Source: Verrucomicrobiia bacterium (GTDB lineage Bacteria > Verrucomicrobiota > Verrucomicrobiia > Limisphaerales > JADLHS01). Taken from it: a DNA stretch of 64,000 nt. A program made the translations under genes and the position numbers. Within the stretch, counting starts at the first letter, position 1. The number at the start of each line of letters is the position of its first letter. Shown in pieces: positions 36,876 through 47,000 of this stretch. The notes beneath the pieces are model-generated. The model was not told the DNA's origin. It did not search any database and saw nothing but the letters and a program-made list of their open reading frames with translations. The stretch spans positions 259,362-323,361 of the forward strand of contig JAMLJH010000001.1 of NCBI GenBank assembly GCA_023953615.1, given 5' to 3'.

Positions 36876-37811
36876 ATGGATAAATTTACCGCTGTATTCG
36901 CGGCCAAATGCATCATTGGTCGCGTCATCGTGCCAAGCAATTGGTCGCCACTCTGGGATCGTCTCCGCCGACCCAAAATCCGGGGCAAATCCGCGGATGA
37001 CGCCCAACTCAAACTCTACGGCCAGCTCCTGCCGAACGGTTTTCTGAATTACGGCTACAGCGACGATCCGACCCGCCCGCCCGAACGAATGTGCGTTTAT
37101 GACATTGAACAAGCCCAACTGCGTTACGCCACCCGGCTCGCGGACCTGATTGTGGATCGGGAGACTGGCATCCTTGATTCCGGTTGCGGCATGGGCGGTT
37201 TGACCGCAGTGCTGCTGCAACGCGGCTTGAAGCCCACCGCGTTGACGCCCAATCGCACCCAGATCAAACACATCCGTTCGACTTACCCGCAAGTGCCGTT
37301 GCTCGAAGGCAAGCTGGAACAAATCCCGTTGCCCGAAAGCCGGCACGCCTTTGGCACGATTATCACCTCGGAATCCTTTCAATACGTCAACCTGGCCCAA
37401 GGACTGGCGGTCATTGACCAGATTCTTCGTCCCGGCGGCCGCTGGATTTTGTGCGACTATTTCCGCAGCGCCACCAGCACGCACCGCTCCGGGCATCAAT
37501 GGAGCGAATTCACCACGGCGTTACAACAAAACGGCTGGCGCATCACCCATCACGAAGACATCACCGCCAATGTGTTGCCCACCATCGCCTTTGTTCACAT
37601 GTGGGCCCAACGGGTGGGCCTGCCCGTGGCGCAATTCGCCACCGACCGTTTGGAACGCAAACGCCCCGCCCTGCACTACGTCCTGCAAGACTTGATCCTC
37701 AAGGCACGCGAACAACTCCAGGGCCACCTGGACATCGTGGATCCGATTATCTTTGCCCGGGAAAAGAAATATCTGACGCTGGTGATTGAACGGATCCGCG
37801 ATGCGCGTTGA
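36876..37811 (+). CDS. SAM-dependent class I methyltransferase
   Basis: Soluble protein of 311 residues. A seven-strand Rossmann methyltransferase core is indicated by motif I ILDSGCGMGGLTAVLL (about residue 100), ALTPNRTQIKHI (strand 2), IITSESFQYV and ILRPGGRWILCDYF. The N-terminal LYGQLLPNGFLNYGYSDD resembles the lead-in of small-molecule or lipid methyltransferases of the cyclopropane-fatty-acid or sterol type (LxYGYW-like), but the target is unknown. ATG 36876 is preferred since the upstream part of the frame (from 36747) lacks coding character. The gene stands alone between purD and the HEAT-like gene, both on the other strand. Confidence 0.85.
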   Translation: MDKFTAVFAAKCIIGRVIVPSNWSPLWDRLRRPKIRGKSADDAQLKLYGQLLPNGFLNYGYSDDPTRPPERMCVYDIEQAQLRYATRLADLIVDRETGILDSGCGMGGLTAVLLQRGLKPTALTPNRTQIKHIRSTYPQVPLLEGKLEQIPLPESRHAFGTIITSESFQYVNLAQGLAVIDQILRPGGRWILCDYFRSATSTHRSGHQWSEFTTALQQNGWRITHHEDITANVLPTIAFVHMWAQRVGLPVAQFATDRLERKRPALHYVLQDLILKAREQLQGHLDIVDPIIFAREKKYLTLVIERIRDAR

Positions 37812-37836
37812 ACGAGGCCACCGCGTCCAAGTCACA

Positions 37837-38841
37837 TCATTCCACCAATTCGGGCTTCCAAACGAGCGCCATAATTATGGAAGTAAAATCATCGTAGTAT
37901 TCAATCGCGTGTTGATTGCAGTAAGCGAGGCGCAAACGCCGGACTTTTCGCAACAAGGGCAGGTCTTCCTCCTTCAAAACAACGACCGCATCCCTTTCTC
38001 CGTCGGAAACTTTTTCAACCAGGTTGTTGAAGGTTTCCCAATTCCCCGCCCCGGCGTCCTGAAATGACTTGAGATACTCCGCGCGGGTCACTTTGGGGGT
38101 TCCTTTCCTCGGTTTAATGCTTTGCGGTTTGGCCAGCGCGCTTTTGATGATTTTACGCCCGGTCTTCGAGACTGTGTTCAAATCAACTTTTTTCAATTCC
38201 TGCAACGCTTCCGGGGTGGCGAGCCGCGCCAGAATTGCCAGCATCGCCTCGCGATTTTTGTCGGTCGGATCAGCGCTAAGTTTCAACAGCACCGGGAGCG
38301 CCTTTGATTCTTCCATGCAGCCCAGCAAAAAGAGCGCCCCGGCCTCGCGCGTCACCTCGTAAGCACCGTGTTCCGGCAGGAAGTATCTCGCCTCGGGATA
38401 ATTCAGCCAGCGGAGTACGCCTGCTGATACATCATGTCCTTCAACCGCGCGATCCGAAAGCGTTTCAACCCACATCCGCAGGTTGACATCTTCCAAATCC
38501 ACGTCCAAAAACGCGCGAACCTGAATTATCTTTGCGGTCTCGGAAGGATCAAGTTTCACCAACAGATTGCCGCCATCAAAACGAAACCAAGCATCGGCAT
38601 TGGTCGCTTCCAGCGCGCTCCGCAAGCAGGGCAGCAGCTCTTTGGGGTTCGCTTCCACCGTGCGCCAAACTTTATCCATCGCATCGGATTTTACACTCCG
38701 TTGAGCTTTATCGAGCTTTGATGGTTTGAAATCGTAAGTAGAACGAACCGTCGCCTGAAATTCGGCGCAGTTGTTTTGCGCCGAAGCAATGGATGAACAG
38801 ACAACCAACAAACCGAATAGTTGTCGAATTCGTGTTCGCAT
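37837..38841 (-). CDS. Secreted hypothetical protein with HEAT-like helical repeats
   Basis: Protein of 334 residues with a Sec signal (LFGLLVVCSSIASAQ). The middle part (about 130-240) has paired helices resembling HEAT repeats (AGALFLLGCMEESKALPVLLKLSAD; REAMLAILARLATPEALQELKKVDL). The C-terminal part has LKSFQDAGAGNWETFNNLVEKVSDG and ends YYDDFTSIIMALVWKPELVE. I do not know the function; such repeats usually bind proteins. It begins 16 bases after the stop of purM on the same strand, so it is probably transcribed from the purM promoter, though a functional link to purines is not evident. Confidence 0.8.
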   Translation of the reverse strand: MRTRIRQLFGLLVVCSSIASAQNNCAEFQATVRSTYDFKPSKLDKAQRSVKSDAMDKVWRTVEANPKELLPCLRSALEATNADAWFRFDGGNLLVKLDPSETAKIIQVRAFLDVDLEDVNLRMWVETLSDRAVEGHDVSAGVLRWLNYPEARYFLPEHGAYEVTREAGALFLLGCMEESKALPVLLKLSADPTDKNREAMLAILARLATPEALQELKKVDLNTVSKTGRKIIKSALAKPQSIKPRKGTPKVTRAEYLKSFQDAGAGNWETFNNLVEKVSDGERDAVVVLKEEDLPLLRKVRRLRLAYCNQHAIEYYDDFTSIIMALVWKPELVE

Positions 38842-38857
38842 TTTAAGTCCTTTCTAT

Positions 38858-39922
<1,065 letters not shown>

Positions 39923-40044
39923 GCGCCGGCAAGTTAAGCAACTCTCGCCGTCCCAGGCGAGATGAAAGCCACGGTTGCCGCGCAACTTTTCTCCCATTGC
40001 TTTTTTCCATTGGTTATGGCAGGCAGATACTCATAAATTGCGTT

Positions 40045-41421
40045 ATGTTCTGGCGTCTCATTTTAGGAGTCTCGCTGCTCGCCAACCTCGGGCTGGCCTT
40101 GTGGTGGTATCACGCCAGTTCGCCCGCCGCCGTGCCCCCGACCGCGGCGCCAGTGGCCACCGAATCCATCAACGTAACCAACTCCCGCACCGCGGTCATT
40201 GTGCGGCCACAATTCTTCTCCTGGCAGGAATTGGAATCATCGAACTACGCCACCTACCTGAAAAACCTGCGGGCGATTGGTTGTCCGGAAGAAACCATCC
40301 GCGACATTCTGCTGGCGGACGTGAATCAGATGTTACGCGAAAAATATTTATCTGGTTTCACCGCCCCCAAAGCCAATCCCCGCTGGTGGACCAATTTTCG
40401 CGCCAACGATGGGGGGCGCGATGAACAAGCCTCGGTCACCAATTTTCTGGAAGAGCGCAACACCATCATGACGCAGTTATTCGGGGCGGGCTGGCAAAAA
40501 GATTATGGGCGCGATCCGTCAGCAACTCACCCGCCAAGCAATCAAGTTCTCGCCACTCTGGAAGCCGACAGCAGCTTGCGAAATTTAACCGCTGATCAGA
40601 AGCAACTCGTGGTTCAAGTATTGTCGTCAACGGCCGATTCGGAACTGGAAAGTCTCGCCGCAGTTCAAGCGGCCGAATCGTCCGATTGGGCCGCGCTCAG
40701 CACCGCGCTTAGTCCCGACCAGTTGGAACTGGTTAAATTGCACTTCTCAAGCTGGGCGGAACAGCTTCGTGAAAAATTGGACGGTCTGTTCGGATTCGAC
40801 ACGCAGCCGGAAGAGTTTCGCAGCATCTACCGCAACACCGCTGACCTTCAGACGCGCCTGGCGGCGTTGGCCGGGCAAAGTGATGATGCGGCTAATGACG
40901 AGCGCGCCGCTCTCGACACCGAACTCGAAACCGCCATCCGCAACTCGTTGACCCCGGCGCGCTACGAGCTTTACGTCCGGCTGAACGATCCCGCTTATGT
41001 TTCCGCAATGTATGAAGTCAAAGCCAGTGAGCGCAACGTGACCCCGGACACATTGGCGTTGATTTATGCCATTAAACGGGAACAAAACGCCGAACAACAG
41101 CGCATCGAGAATGACCCGACCCTGACCCATTCCCAACGAGAAATCGAATTGAAACAACTGGAACTGGACCAGCTCAAAGCGGTCACTCTGGCGTACGGCG
41201 ATGAACTTCCTCCCGAACCTGAAACATCCACTCCGCCAAAACCCGAACCGATGAAAAGCCACAACGTCCGTCCGGGTGAAGGCTTGAATCAAATCGCCGA
41301 CACCTACGGCGTGGCCCCGGAGGTTTTGCGCGCGGCCAATCCCAATCTGAATTTCGACCACCTCCCCGCCGGCACCAAAATCAATGTGCCGTTGCGCTAT
41401 CTCTATCCGTTACCCCCGTGA
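40045..41421 (+). CDS. Membrane-anchored LysM-domain protein
   Basis: Protein of 458 residues. One N-terminal transmembrane helix (FWRLILGVSLLANLGLALWWY) may act as an uncleaved anchor. It is followed by an Ala/Pro/Thr linker and a large helical region (about 60-390) rich in Q, E, A and L (LSPDQLELVKLHFSSWAEQLREKL; REIELKQLELDQLKAV). The C-terminal ~50 residues form a LysM domain (HNVRPGEGLNQIADTYGV...LRAANPNLNFDHLPAGTKINVP), which binds peptidoglycan or chitin-like glycans. A cell-wall-linked structural or regulatory role is likely. ATG 40045 is chosen for the clean membrane start. It is 3 bases from dtd, which suggests an operon. Confidence 0.83.
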   Translation: MFWRLILGVSLLANLGLALWWYHASSPAAVPPTAAPVATESINVTNSRTAVIVRPQFFSWQELESSNYATYLKNLRAIGCPEETIRDILLADVNQMLREKYLSGFTAPKANPRWWTNFRANDGGRDEQASVTNFLEERNTIMTQLFGAGWQKDYGRDPSATHPPSNQVLATLEADSSLRNLTADQKQLVVQVLSSTADSELESLAAVQAAESSDWAALSTALSPDQLELVKLHFSSWAEQLREKLDGLFGFDTQPEEFRSIYRNTADLQTRLAALAGQSDDAANDERAALDTELETAIRNSLTPARYELYVRLNDPAYVSAMYEVKASERNVTPDTLALIYAIKREQNAEQQRIENDPTLTHSQREIELKQLELDQLKAVTLAYGDELPPEPETSTPPKPEPMKSHNVRPGEGLNQIADTYGVAPEVLRAANPNLNFDHLPAGTKINVPLRYLYPLPP

Positions 41422-41424
41422 GTC

Positions 41425-41877
41425 ATGCGCGCGGTAATTCAACGCGTCAGTGGCGCCACCGTCAGCATCGCCGGGCAGGTGCGCGGCGAGATTGGTCCCG
41501 GCCTGCTGGTGTTGCTGGCCATCGCCGAGGATGACACCACCGCGGACGGCGAATGGTTGGCGGGTAAGATCGTGCGCCTGCGGATTTTTCCCGATGCCGC
41601 CGGTTTGATGAATTGCTCCGTAAGCGAGATGGAGGGTGAAATTCTCCTGATCAGTCAGTTCACACTTTTTGCCAGCACCCGGAAAGGCAACCGTCCTTCC
41701 TTCATTCGCTCGGCCCGACCCGAAGTGGCCATTCCGCTTTACGAACAATTCCAAACCAGGCTGGCCCAGCAACTGGGAAAAGCGGTGGCCACCGGTGAAT
41801 TCGGCGCCGAAATGCAAGTGAACCTGACCAACGACGGCCCCGTCACCATCATCATTGATTCAAAACAGCGGGAGTGA
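41425..41877 (+). CDS. dtd: D-aminoacyl-tRNA deacylase
   Basis: Removes D-amino acids (and mischarged Gly) from tRNAs. The 150-residue length is typical. The start MRAVIQRVSGATVSI, the catalytic-site motif SQFTLFA, KGNRPSF and the NDGPVTI motif near the end are all present. Only 3 bases separate it from the LysM gene stop, so it is probably co-transcribed. It ends 69 bases before the convergent zinc-ribbon gene. Confidence 0.97.
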   Translation: MRAVIQRVSGATVSIAGQVRGEIGPGLLVLLAIAEDDTTADGEWLAGKIVRLRIFPDAAGLMNCSVSEMEGEILLISQFTLFASTRKGNRPSFIRSARPEVAIPLYEQFQTRLAQQLGKAVATGEFGAEMQVNLTNDGPVTIIIDSKQRE

Positions 41878-41946
41878 GACTCTGCGAGGGCCGCTACGGT
41901 GGCGGGCTGGCTCAATTGAGCGACGCTCAGAAGAAACCGTTCCGCT

Positions 41947-42744
41947 TTATCGGTAATTGCGGTAGACCCGCTCCAAGTACTTTTCACCGGCGCCGATCGG
42001 AACGAACAATGGATCACGTTGCGAACCATCATCTCCAGATTCTTCCTTGAACAAATCCCAAGCTAACCAACGCGCTTCATCGCCGTGGGTAAATGAATCA
42101 ATCCATTCTGAGATCTCGCGGCGTGACTTTGTCGCGAGATCCACCCTATTCCAAAATCGTAAAAACATAATTTGACGATTTGAAGCCGGCGAATTCAGAA
42201 AAAGTTCACTCAGTAATTCCGAAGCTTGCCTTCGGTTCAAATCAATCGGGCGTTGGTATGTAATGGATTCTATGGCATCAAGCTGATTGGCAGTAGCGGG
42301 CTGGTCATAATAAGCAGTCTTGCGCGCTTCGGTAATCTGCGAGCGGTATTCCTTTGGAAGAACGCGTTCAATTGCGAGCTGAACCTCAAAAATCTCTTCT
42401 TCAGTAATTTTTCCGTCCGCACAAATGCGAATCATCAGATCTACCATGAATCTTACTGCGGGCACTTCTAGATGGATATGGCTATTCAGCCACTCCGTGA
42501 GCTTTTGAAGTTCCTCGTACTCGAGTACTCCATCAGACGCAATGCCAACCAGTAAGACGACAAATTCTTCAATCTCTGGCATTTTGAGTTGCGCACGGGT
42601 CAGAGTGATTCGTCTCGAGGAGGCCGCGCCGCTTTGCGCGTAAAACTCATGCGAACACGAATCACACGTAATAAAGGCGCTTTCTTGACCTTCTTCAACT
42701 CGCATCACTATCTTACATTTCGGACAACGCTGTAACATATTCAA
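41947..42744 (-). CDS. Zinc-ribbon protein with TerB-like helical region
   Basis: Soluble protein of 265 residues. The N-terminus has a zinc ribbon, CPKCK at about residue 7 and CDSCS at about 27. The middle (about 50-135) is helical with two acidic loops, SDGVLEYEELQKLTEWL and ADGKITEEEIFEVQLAI, the D-G-x-(I/L)-x-x-x-E pattern typical of TerB/DjlA-like domains. The C-terminal part contains RPIDLNRRQASELLSEL. I cannot assign a function; TerB-like domains occur in metal or envelope stress proteins. Start MNM... uses the ATG at 42744; a second ATG is two codons later. Confidence 0.75.
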   Translation of the reverse strand: MNMLQRCPKCKIVMRVEEGQESAFITCDSCSHEFYAQSGAASSRRITLTRAQLKMPEIEEFVVLLVGIASDGVLEYEELQKLTEWLNSHIHLEVPAVRFMVDLMIRICADGKITEEEIFEVQLAIERVLPKEYRSQITEARKTAYYDQPATANQLDAIESITYQRPIDLNRRQASELLSELFLNSPASNRQIMFLRFWNRVDLATKSRREISEWIDSFTHGDEARWLAWDLFKEESGDDGSQRDPLFVPIGAGEKYLERVYRNYR

Positions 42745-42833
42745 TGCTTTCCACGAAGAAACCGCGTCGTGGAATTACTTAAGGTCTGCACAAAATTCGG
42801 CTCACAAGAAACTACTACGCCGATTTAATCTCG

Positions 42834-43076
42834 GTGACAAGTTTGCTTTTCACTGCGGGTCTATTCGGTTTTTCTTCAACATTGACACCGGGCGCACCAT
42901 TGGAACGATCGTATTATCGAACACAGACGCTCCCGACATCCGAGCGCGTCCAGATCCTCGCCAAAACTGCCGGACGCTGCCACATCTGCGGCAGATTTAT
43001 CAGCGAGGCGAGTTGGCACGCCGATCATGTTTTAGCTCACAGCGCCGGCGGAGCACACAGCGCGGATAACTGTTGA
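42834..43076 (+). pseudogene. Truncated HNH endonuclease
   Basis: An 80-residue frame ending in RCHICGRFISEASWHADHVLAHSAGGAHSADNC, partially quoted here as RCHICG and HADHVLAHSAGG. This is the first half of the HNH fold: zinc CxxC and the catalytic His region. Known relatives continue with N-Y-L-P and a second CxxC-like part, but here TGA comes right after DNC and the following DNA is repeat sequence. The gene therefore appears cut off. Its start (GTG 42834) is also weak. Confidence 0.7.
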
Positions 43077-43167
43077 TCATCGAGAGGTTGTCCACAGTTT
43101 TTTGGGAGGCTGGCAAAACTTAGCCAGAACGATGCGATTGGAGTTTGGGTGGAACGGGCCACTGGCT

Positions 43168-43201
43168 CGTTCGGTCGGGCTACCAGCCCGACGGCCGAAC
43201 G
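43168..43201. repeat. REP-like hairpin
   Basis: CGTTCGG-TCGGGCT pairs with AGCCCGA-CGG-CCGAACG around a 3-base loop, with a 3-base bulge on one side. Confidence 0.75.
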
Positions 43202-43246
43202 CCAAGCGTGCGAACCCAATGGGGTGCGATCTCCGTGCGCTCGGCC

Positions 43247-43265
43247 GGGCGGCAGGTTGCCGCCC
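43247..43265. repeat. REP-like hairpin
   Basis: GGGCGGCA and TGCCGCCC form a perfect 8-bp stem around GGT. Confidence 0.7.
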
Positions 43266-43332
43266 AGAACGGCCGGCCGTTCCACTCAGACTAACTGCCT
43301 CCTTCCGGCTTAGCGTAGAGCGCGACCGAAGG

Positions 43333-43358
43333 CAACCCACGGCGAGGGCCGTGGGTTG
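43333..43358. repeat. REP-like hairpin
   Basis: CAACCCACGGC and GCCGTGGGTTG form a perfect 11-bp stem around a 4-base loop. No T-run follows, so an intrinsic terminator is unlikely. Confidence 0.75.
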
Positions 43359-43865
43359 AATGCTGCACCGCCCCAAGCCCCAGCGGGGCGACAGAAAGGG
43401 CGCGTAGAATTTCAGCGGGTATCGGTTCTGGGCGGACCCGCGAATGTCCCTCCCAGCACAACGACGGCGATGTCGTGAGCGTGTGTCCGACCAACAATGT
43501 GGCTGCGGCGTCCCGCCGCAGTTCCAACCAAACCAAGTCGAAACGTCTCGGCGGCTCTTAATTTTGGAACCTGAATGTCGTCCGCGAGACGCGAACGACC
43601 ACCGCCGAGACGGCGGTGCTCCCCCCAATGCCCATTCCTCTGCCAATAATTCCCTTGTCTTCCCGTTCGCGTATTTCGTGTCTTTCGCGGTTGTAGCCAC
43701 TTTGGAATTAAACACTTTTCCCCTCTCCCGACCTGTCGGTCACCCTCTCCCCATCGGATGGGGAGAGGGCCGGGGTGAGGGGATATTTCCCTGGGGAGGG
43801 ACGCGTTCCACCGCGTCCCTGAATAGTTGGGGACGACGTGGAAGCCGTCCCTTCCAACATGATAA

Positions 43866-44054
43866 CCTGCCGACCAGTACAATCCGGTTATCGTTGCCGA
43901 TCCGTGCAGCGGCACGGCGGAGGCGGATTTGGTTTACTATCTCACCCTCGGCTATGAACGCAGCCCAGCCTCAACCCGAGTCTTTACTTTCGCCACGGAG
44001 TTGCCACAGCGGGTCAAGGTGTCGTCAGACGTAGAAAACGATTCGCACCGGTAG
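43866..44054 (+). pseudogene. Possible coding remnant without start codon
   Basis: A 62-codon frame after TAA 43863-43865 reads PADQYNPVIVADPCSGTAE and onward (DLVYYLTLGYERSP; FTFATELPQRVKV), which looks more protein-like than the surroundings. It has no start codon and I do not recognise it. Its end overlaps the 3' end of the giant gene on the other strand. Confidence 0.2.
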
Positions 44055-47000
44055 CCGGCAGAATCACTTGATAGCGCCCGTTGACTATCGCCGGGGTTAC
44101 GGCTACCGGAATCCAGGTGGCGGATGCTCCGAGTTCCGCAGTTTCCTCGAGCACACAACTGGCGCAGGCCAACGCCCATTCGACCACCACATTTGTCCCG
44201 TTCACTTGAATGCTCAAAGCCGTGGGATCGGCGGTCGGCAGCGCCAAGCGTAAGAATCGCCGTGCTCCGGTCGCGGGCAGGATCACCTGATAATGACCCT
44301 CCACCTCACTTGGAGGAGTCGCCACCGGAGTCCAATGCGCCCCGGCCCCCAGTTCGGACGATTCCTCCAGCACACAACTGCTACATCCCATCGGCCACTC
44401 GACCAGCACATTGGCGCCGGCGGAACGAATTCGCAGCCCTCCCCATTCCATGGCGCGGAAGAATTCGGCTCCAGCCGCAGTGGGACGCGCCGGTAAAACC
44501 GTGCGCAAACCGGTTGGCGTGATCAAATCATCGGCCACCCAATCCGCCGGTTGCGACAGATTCGACGTGCGTTCGATGAGGTAATTCCGATTGGGAATGG
44601 CGTAGAGCACCAGTTCCAGTTGGTTATTGGAGTCGCGTTGGGTCTCCAATATCGGCTCGGCCCCCACCACAAAGACTCGTCCCGAGCGGACCGCACCGTC
44701 GCCCGGCAGCCCACTTTGACGTTCACCGGTCAACGATTCACCCACCAACGCCACGACCGCAGAATTGGGCGCCGGTTGCACCGTAAAGTTGAGTTGGCCC
44801 AATGTGAAGTCGCCATGCAACAATCCGCCGGGCTGCGCGCCCAAGAGGATTTCCACCCGGTTGGATGGCAACACGGTCAGACTGGTGGCGCCGATCTCGG
44901 AACTTAAACCGGAGAGCGTGAAATTGGTCAGCCGCGTGGAACTTGAAGCATCCGGCAGCAACCCCTGTAAGCCCAATACCAATCGCAAACTGGTTACATC
45001 CGCCCGCGAATGTAAGGTCAGAGCGATGCCTCCAGTTCCATTCGAAAGCACCGCAACGGAGCCCAGTTCCACGGAGAAAGACGGCAAGGCTTTCAACACG
45101 TCCACCGCAAAACTCTGGGTCGCCGTCAGCACCGGCGTGCCGTTGTCGGTCACGATGATCGTTATCCAATAATTCGTGCCGCCTTGCGTTTCATCGGGAC
45201 GCCAACTGAAGACGCCATCCTGCGGCGTGATGCTGGCGCCGGCGGGAGCGTTCGGTCCCAAACTGAAGGTGAGCTGCTGGAAGGGCAGATCGACATCACT
45301 CACCACGTTCGTAAAAGTCAGCAACCGGCCTTCGGGAATCGTCACGTTGGCAATCGGCGCCAGTACCGGCGCATGATTAACGGCCTTGACCACCACCAGA
45401 AAAGTTTGGGTCGTGGTCATCTGGGGCAACCCACTGTCACGAGCCACAACCGTAATGGCGTTCGTAGTGCCGCCCTGGGTGGGACTGGTCACCCACGTTA
45501 AAGCCCCGCTGATCGGGTTGAGCACCACCCCCGACGGGGTACCGCTGCCCAGCAAGAAACTGATGGCGTCCTCGTCTGGATCCGTTGCCGCCAGAGTCAG
45601 GCTCAGTGTCTGCCCCGCGTCCACAATCCGATCGGCGATCGGAGCTAACACTGGCGGCTGATTGGAAAACGCGATCGTGGTTTGCGCCTGCGGCACCGCG
45701 GGCGCGGCTTCCCGATTGCCAGCCCGGTCCGTGGCGATGCTGTAGAACGCGTAAGCCTTGCCCAATTCGCCTTGGAACAAAGCCGCTCCGGCAGTCGCGC
45801 CGCCGAGCCAGCGCTGGAACGGCGCGCCGTCCTCGCTGAAATAAATGTCGTAGCTGGCAATGCCACTGCCGGTATCCTGTCCCGACCATTGGACAGAGAA
45901 CGCCGTTTTACTCTGCGGCGGCAGGGCCGCCACCGAACTGACCGGAGGCGTGGCATCGGTCTGATCCACCAGCTCATAGGTCAGGGTGTAACTCCCGGTA
46001 CTGGCGGCATCAAGCAAATGCAGAATGTTTTCACGGATGGGTCGAGTCCCCTGGCCGCGGAAGGTGCGGTCAGTCACCCAGGCATTATTCAGACTGAGGA
46101 CGACGCCATCGGAGCGCATCACTGAGGCGAGGCGATACTGTCCATTCGCCGGATCCGGAATTCGCAAATACCCCCAGCCCGACGGCAAGACGGCATTGAG
46201 TTGCACCTGCAAATTCTGCGGCGACAATGTCCCCACAACCACGCCGTTGGTGATTACCTCCACATGATTGCTGGAGCCGTCGCTCAACCAGAGCGTGTCC
46301 GGGAAATCCCGTAAATTCGGAATGTCATTGACTAGAAACGCATGTTGACCCGCCACCTCGACCAACCGATTCATTTTATGGATGCGCACCTCATCAATCA
46401 ACGACGTGCGCGGATTCCCGTGACTATCCAGGTGCTCGAAGGTGGCGCTGTAATCAATGAATAAACCCTGCAAGGTTGACGTGAACAACCAGCGCCCCAC
46501 CCCGATTCCACCTGCGGGAATGGTCCCGAAATCCACCGTGAGCGACGGCGTCAGGTTCTGTCCCTGCACCTCGCTGGCGATGATCTGAAAATCAATCAGC
46601 AGACCTTTTTCGTTTTCGACGATTTCCGGTTGCGCGGAAGTGATGCGGAAATTTTTCGCCTCACCGGCGCCTTTGTTTTGCACCATGATGGCCAGGTTGT
46701 AGGGAATGCTCGGCTCGACGATATCCGTGAACGGATCATCGGAAAACACGTCCCGCTCGTGGAAATAATCCAGAGTCAACCGGGCGGTTGGATTCACGGT
46801 AATCGCCACCGGACTGAGCGGCATGGTCACCACCACTCCGTTGAGCGAATAACGGAATTCACCCGAAACAAAATACTCCGTGGGCTCCAGCGGGGCGGCG
46901 TCCACCGTGGGCACCAAAACCCAACTGGCCGTCCCCTTGGCACCGCCCGCCACGACGCCTCCCCCCACGACATCCGCCAAACCGCTCAACTCGGGCGCAT

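Larger units (their letters stand above)
43077..44013. other. Gene-free island of hairpin repeats and coding remnants
   Basis: No intact gene lies here. The island contains perfect hairpins at 43168-43201, 43247-43265 and 43333-43358, a segment with alternating CCGCC/GGCGG (about 43500-43625), and a CCCTCTCCC...GGGGAGAGGG palindrome at about 43740-43790 of a type dispersed widely in bacterial genomes. The arrangement suggests successive insertion of small non-autonomous repeats after the HNH gene was cut. A possible protein remnant is at 43866-44054. Confidence 0.7.

Noticed and set aside
43740..43790. CCCTCTCCC...GGGGAGAGGG palindrome as a terminator
   Set aside because: No T-run follows and no gene ends nearby on the plus strand; treated as part of the repeat island.
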